Assembly: GCA_041192505.1 (NCBI GenBank)
Contig: JBEEMV010000085.1
Location: 1-8,762 of the forward strand
Reading direction: 5' to 3'
Source of the DNA: CAIODY01 sp041192505
GTDB lineage: Bacteria; Bacteroidota; Bacteroidia; Chitinophagales; CAIODY01
DNA length: 8,762 nt
Part shown: one piece after another, positions 6,347-8,762 of the stretch
How positions within the stretch are numbered: position 1 is the first letter of the stretch
Layout of the letters: every line of letters starts with the position of its first letter
Notes under the pieces: model-generated
The model's database searches: none
What the model was told of the DNA's origin: nothing
The model's input: the letters and a program-made list of their open reading frames with translations, nothing else
Position numbers and translations under genes: made by a program

Positions 6347-6481
6347 ACAATATAGATTGAGGGGCTAAATTAATATCTTAGTTTTAATTAAGTAGTTTTT
6401 TAGGTATTATTTAATTAGATTAATTCCTCTTTTTCATAATTTAATAATACTAAAGCACTTTATTGTTTGATTGGTTTAAAG

Positions 6482-6489
6482 TATATTTG
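6482..6489 (+). promoter_or_regulatory. -7 promoter box of the secreted T9SS protein gene
   Basis: TATATTTG is an exact TAnnTTTG match, 36 bases before the ATG at 6526. TTG-containing sequence lies upstream (6463-6469), but at a shorter spacing than the usual 19-21 bases from a -33 box. It is divergent from the epimerase gene. Confidence 0.5.
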
Positions 6490-6525
6490 CCATTCAAAAA
6501 TCAATCACTATTTATTTTTTTATCC

Positions 6526-8762
6526 ATGAGAAAAATCATTTTACTTTTTTCAATTCTAATGGCTTCGGTAGGTTTTACTAAAGCACAAATTGTAACACGT
6601 ATTGATAGCATTCAATACATTTCGCCTTCTGATTTAGCCACTGGCAACGATTTATCGTACAAAAACGGCGATACCGTTTGGGTAGTTGGCAAATGTATTT
6701 TCGAACCTTGTTTTTATGCTCAAAGTGGTAGTGCAGGTTATCCTTCTCGATTGGCTTCTATCTTAATTGATACTGCATCTGGCAGTGCCGATTTTAAAGG
6801 CTTACAAGTAATGTTAGACCCAAGTGCAATTGGATTGGGTACTGGTACAGGTGGTGCAGCTGCCGCTAACGATGTAGTTAACTTAAACAACACAGTAGGT
6901 TTTGTAAATAATTTTTCGTTAAATACGATTGTAAAATGCAAAGGCATTGTATCTAATTTTAATGGCAATACACAATTGGTGCTTTTACCTGTAGCTGCTA
7001 TTCCTATTGGTGTTAGTGCTTCGCAAGCAGCCATTGTTACTACTATTGATTCGTTGATGTTGTATAATTCGGGTACAAGTACGCAAGATATTCAATACAC
7101 CACTGGCGAAAGATATGAAGGGCAGTATATTCAAATAAACTTCCCTACAGTAACTAATGTAAGTACTACTACAGCTAATCGCTATCGTTGGGAAATTAAA
7201 GATGCGGCTGGTAATCAAATTGTAGTTCAAGATAATTTCTCTGGTAATTTTACCAATACTAACTATGATCAATTTTGTAACAACAATAATGGTACATCAT
7301 ACACTCCTACTACCTTTCCACCAACACCAAATAATGTTATTAATGGCACAGTGTTAAGTTATGTTCGTGGTATTTTATTGCAAAATTTAAATACTACTAC
7401 GGGTTTAAAATACTATTCGTTAGCGCCTTTACAATTAAATGATATTGGTAATCCTACTTATGCGCCGCCAGTTGTTACAGGTGTTTATGTAAATCCAGGC
7501 AATCCTACTGCATCGCAAACAGTTGATGTATATGCTAATGCAGTTGATGATAGCAGTGTTACTACGGTTGAATGTTTTTATGCTTTTGGTTTAAGCAATT
7601 CAACATTTACAAATATTGGTATGGCATTGCAAACTGGTGCTACTTATAAAGGAACAATTCCTGCTACAGTAACCGATAGCACTTATGTAAAATATTATAT
7701 TAAAGCTACCGATAATCATGGTCATGTTACTTACTACCCCGATAACCAAGCTACCAACAGTTATTATTTAGCCATCAATAGTGGTGTGTATTCAATTCGT
7801 ACCATACAAGGTAGAATGTATAGCAGTGGTAAATCAATTTATGCTGGCGATTCAATCGCTAATATTAACGTAGATGGTATTGTTACTGCAACTACTCAAA
7901 ATGATGATTTAGGAATGATTACTATTCAAGATGGCACTTCACCGTTTTCGGGTATTGTGTTAGATGGTGCTTCGGTTGCAGGTTTGCATCGTGGCGAAAA
8001 AATTCATATCACATCAGCTAAAGTGAATGAAAAATTTAACATCACTACTTTATCTAACCCAGTATTTACTATTGTTTCAAACAATAATACATTACCAATG
8101 CCTATTACTACAGTAAATATTGATTCGTTGATTGCTAACAAACACAGCTATGCCGAACCATTTGAAAGCATGTTGATAGGCTATAACAATGTAGCTGTGA
8201 TTGATACCAATCCTGATTTTAGTACTGCTAAAAACTTTGGCGAATTTAGTATTCATACCACATCATCAGCCACCACAGGTTTAAGATGCGATGATTATAG
8301 CAACAATATTTTATTTGGATTTAATACCGATTCGTTATTGAAACAACAAACATTATGTTATGTAAATGGTATTTTAACATTTGCATTTGGCAATTGGAAA
8401 ATGTATCCACGTAATCTTTCAGATATTTGTGGCTTTACTACCAATTATCAAAAAATAATTTCTGCATTTTCTGTTACGGGCAATACAGGTTTTATTAATC
8501 AAACTGCCAATACAATTGCTATCACCATGCCTGCTGGTACAGTTGTTACTGCCTTATCGCCAACTATTCAGTTTATTGGTCAATCTATTTCGCCAGCACC
8601 TAATACAGCGCAAGATTTTACAAACCCTGTAACCTACACCGTAACCGATGCCAATAATACTACCCGAGCTTATGTGGTAACTATTGATGTATCAATTGGG
8701 ATGAATGAAATTAAGAATGCTACTATGGCAATATATCCGAATCCTGCGAAGCAGTCAGTAGT
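6526..8762 (+). CDS. Secreted multidomain beta-rich protein with T9SS sorting tail, 3' end missing
   Basis: A frame of 745 complete codons runs from ATG 6526 off the window end with no stop. Residues 1-20 are a signal peptide (MRKIILLFSILMASV..., cleaved near TKA-Q21). Residues about 45-165 and 423-560 look like OB-fold-type beta domains (VVGKC, VKCKGIV; NINVDGIVTA, ITIQDGTSP, GEKIHITSA) of the kind attached to secreted Bacteroidota nucleases and DUF5689-like proteins. Between them, RGILL and YSLAP precede an Ig-like domain (about 315-419, with VYANAVDD and YYIKATDNHG). Residues about 645-724 form another beta-sandwich. The last residues, MNEIKN then MAIYPNPAK (734-742), begin a type A T9SS C-terminal sorting domain, which should need some 60-70 more residues. 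It is exported to the surface or medium. No catalytic domain is visible, so adhesion or binding is the safe guess. Composition is Thr/Asn-rich. Confidence 0.88.
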   Translation, partial: MRKIILLFSILMASVGFTKAQIVTRIDSIQYISPSDLATGNDLSYKNGDTVWVVGKCIFEPCFYAQSGSAGYPSRLASILIDTASGSADFKGLQVMLDPSAIGLGTGTGGAAAANDVVNLNNTVGFVNNFSLNTIVKCKGIVSNFNGNTQLVLLPVAAIPIGVSASQAAIVTTIDSLMLYNSGTSTQDIQYTTGERYEGQYIQINFPTVTNVSTTTANRYRWEIKDAAGNQIVVQDNFSGNFTNTNYDQFCNNNNGTSYTPTTFPPTPNNVINGTVLSYVRGILLQNLNTTTGLKYYSLAPLQLNDIGNPTYAPPVVTGVYVNPGNPTASQTVDVYANAVDDSSVTTVECFYAFGLSNSTFTNIGMALQTGATYKGTIPATVTDSTYVKYYIKATDNHGHVTYYPDNQATNSYYLAINSGVYSIRTIQGRMYSSGKSIYAGDSIANINVDGIVTATTQNDDLGMITIQDGTSPFSGIVLDGASVAGLHRGEKIHITSAKVNEKFNITTLSNPVFTIVSNNNTLPMPITTVNIDSLIANKHSYAEPFESMLIGYNNVAVIDTNPDFSTAKNFGEFSIHTTSSATTGLRCDDYSNNILFGFNTDSLLKQQTLCYVNGILTFAFGNWKMYPRNLSDICGFTTNYQKIISAFSVTGNTGFINQTANTIAITMPAGTVVTALSPTIQFIGQSISPAPNTAQDFTNPVTYTVTDANNTTRAYVVTIDVSIGMNEIKNATMAIYPNPAKQSV

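Noticed and set aside
6738..7272. Two minus-strand open frames overlapping the secreted protein
   Set aside because: They lie inside a continuous plus-strand frame with signal peptide and recognisable domains; their translations have no family features.
1..8762. CRISPR array, tRNA, rRNA, toxin-antitoxin or defence genes
   Set aside because: No regularly spaced direct repeats, tRNA-like cloverleaf, rRNA-like sequence or recognisable defence domains were seen.

Overview
The window looks like chromosomal DNA of a Bacteroidota bacterium, probably near Chitinophagales/Sphingobacteriia. The DNA is AT-rich, and three genes carry a TAnnTTTG-type -7 promoter box upstream. Shine-Dalgarno sequences are weak or absent. 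The right-hand gene encodes a secreted protein that reaches the start of a type IX secretion (T9SS) sorting tail. The porin and the HAD phosphatase are also of the type common in this phylum. The assignment rests on motif reading only; no database search was possible.

Layout, left to right. Positions 1-81 are the last 26 codons of an IS3-type transposase that enters from outside the window. A palindromic candidate element end lies at 111-120 and a perfect 15-bp hairpin at 119-155. The rest, up to 499, is a gene-free stretch with two more inverted repeats. Next comes a minus-strand pair: a GlcD-type FAD-linked 2-hydroxyacid dehydrogenase (1126-2529), followed after 11 bases by a fumarylacetoacetate hydrolase family enzyme (500-1114). 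Divergent from it are a carbohydrate porin of the OprB type (2660-3964) and a YjjG-type HAD nucleotidase (3998-4696), 33 bases apart and possibly co-transcribed. A small four-helix membrane protein of unknown function (4812-5195, minus) sits alone between near-identical 12-bp direct repeats. It is followed by a sugar-nucleotide epimerase/dehydratase (5402-6346, minus). Last is the start of a long secreted multidomain beta-rich protein (6526 to the window end, plus), still open at the edge.

Functional links are modest. The dehydrogenase/FAH pair could act on 2-hydroxyacids and 2-oxo or acylpyruvate compounds, since both chemistries meet at 2-oxoacids. The porin would import small sugars or other small solutes. 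YjjG is housekeeping nucleotide or phosphometabolite clean-up. The epimerase probably makes a nucleotide sugar for surface polysaccharide or glycosylation.

I do not see a clearly new defence, mobile or biosynthetic system here. The items most worth a second look are the cassette-like segment around the 127-aa membrane protein, the epimerase with an altered dinucleotide-binding loop, the open-ended T9SS protein, and the intergenic inverted repeats near the IS remnant.
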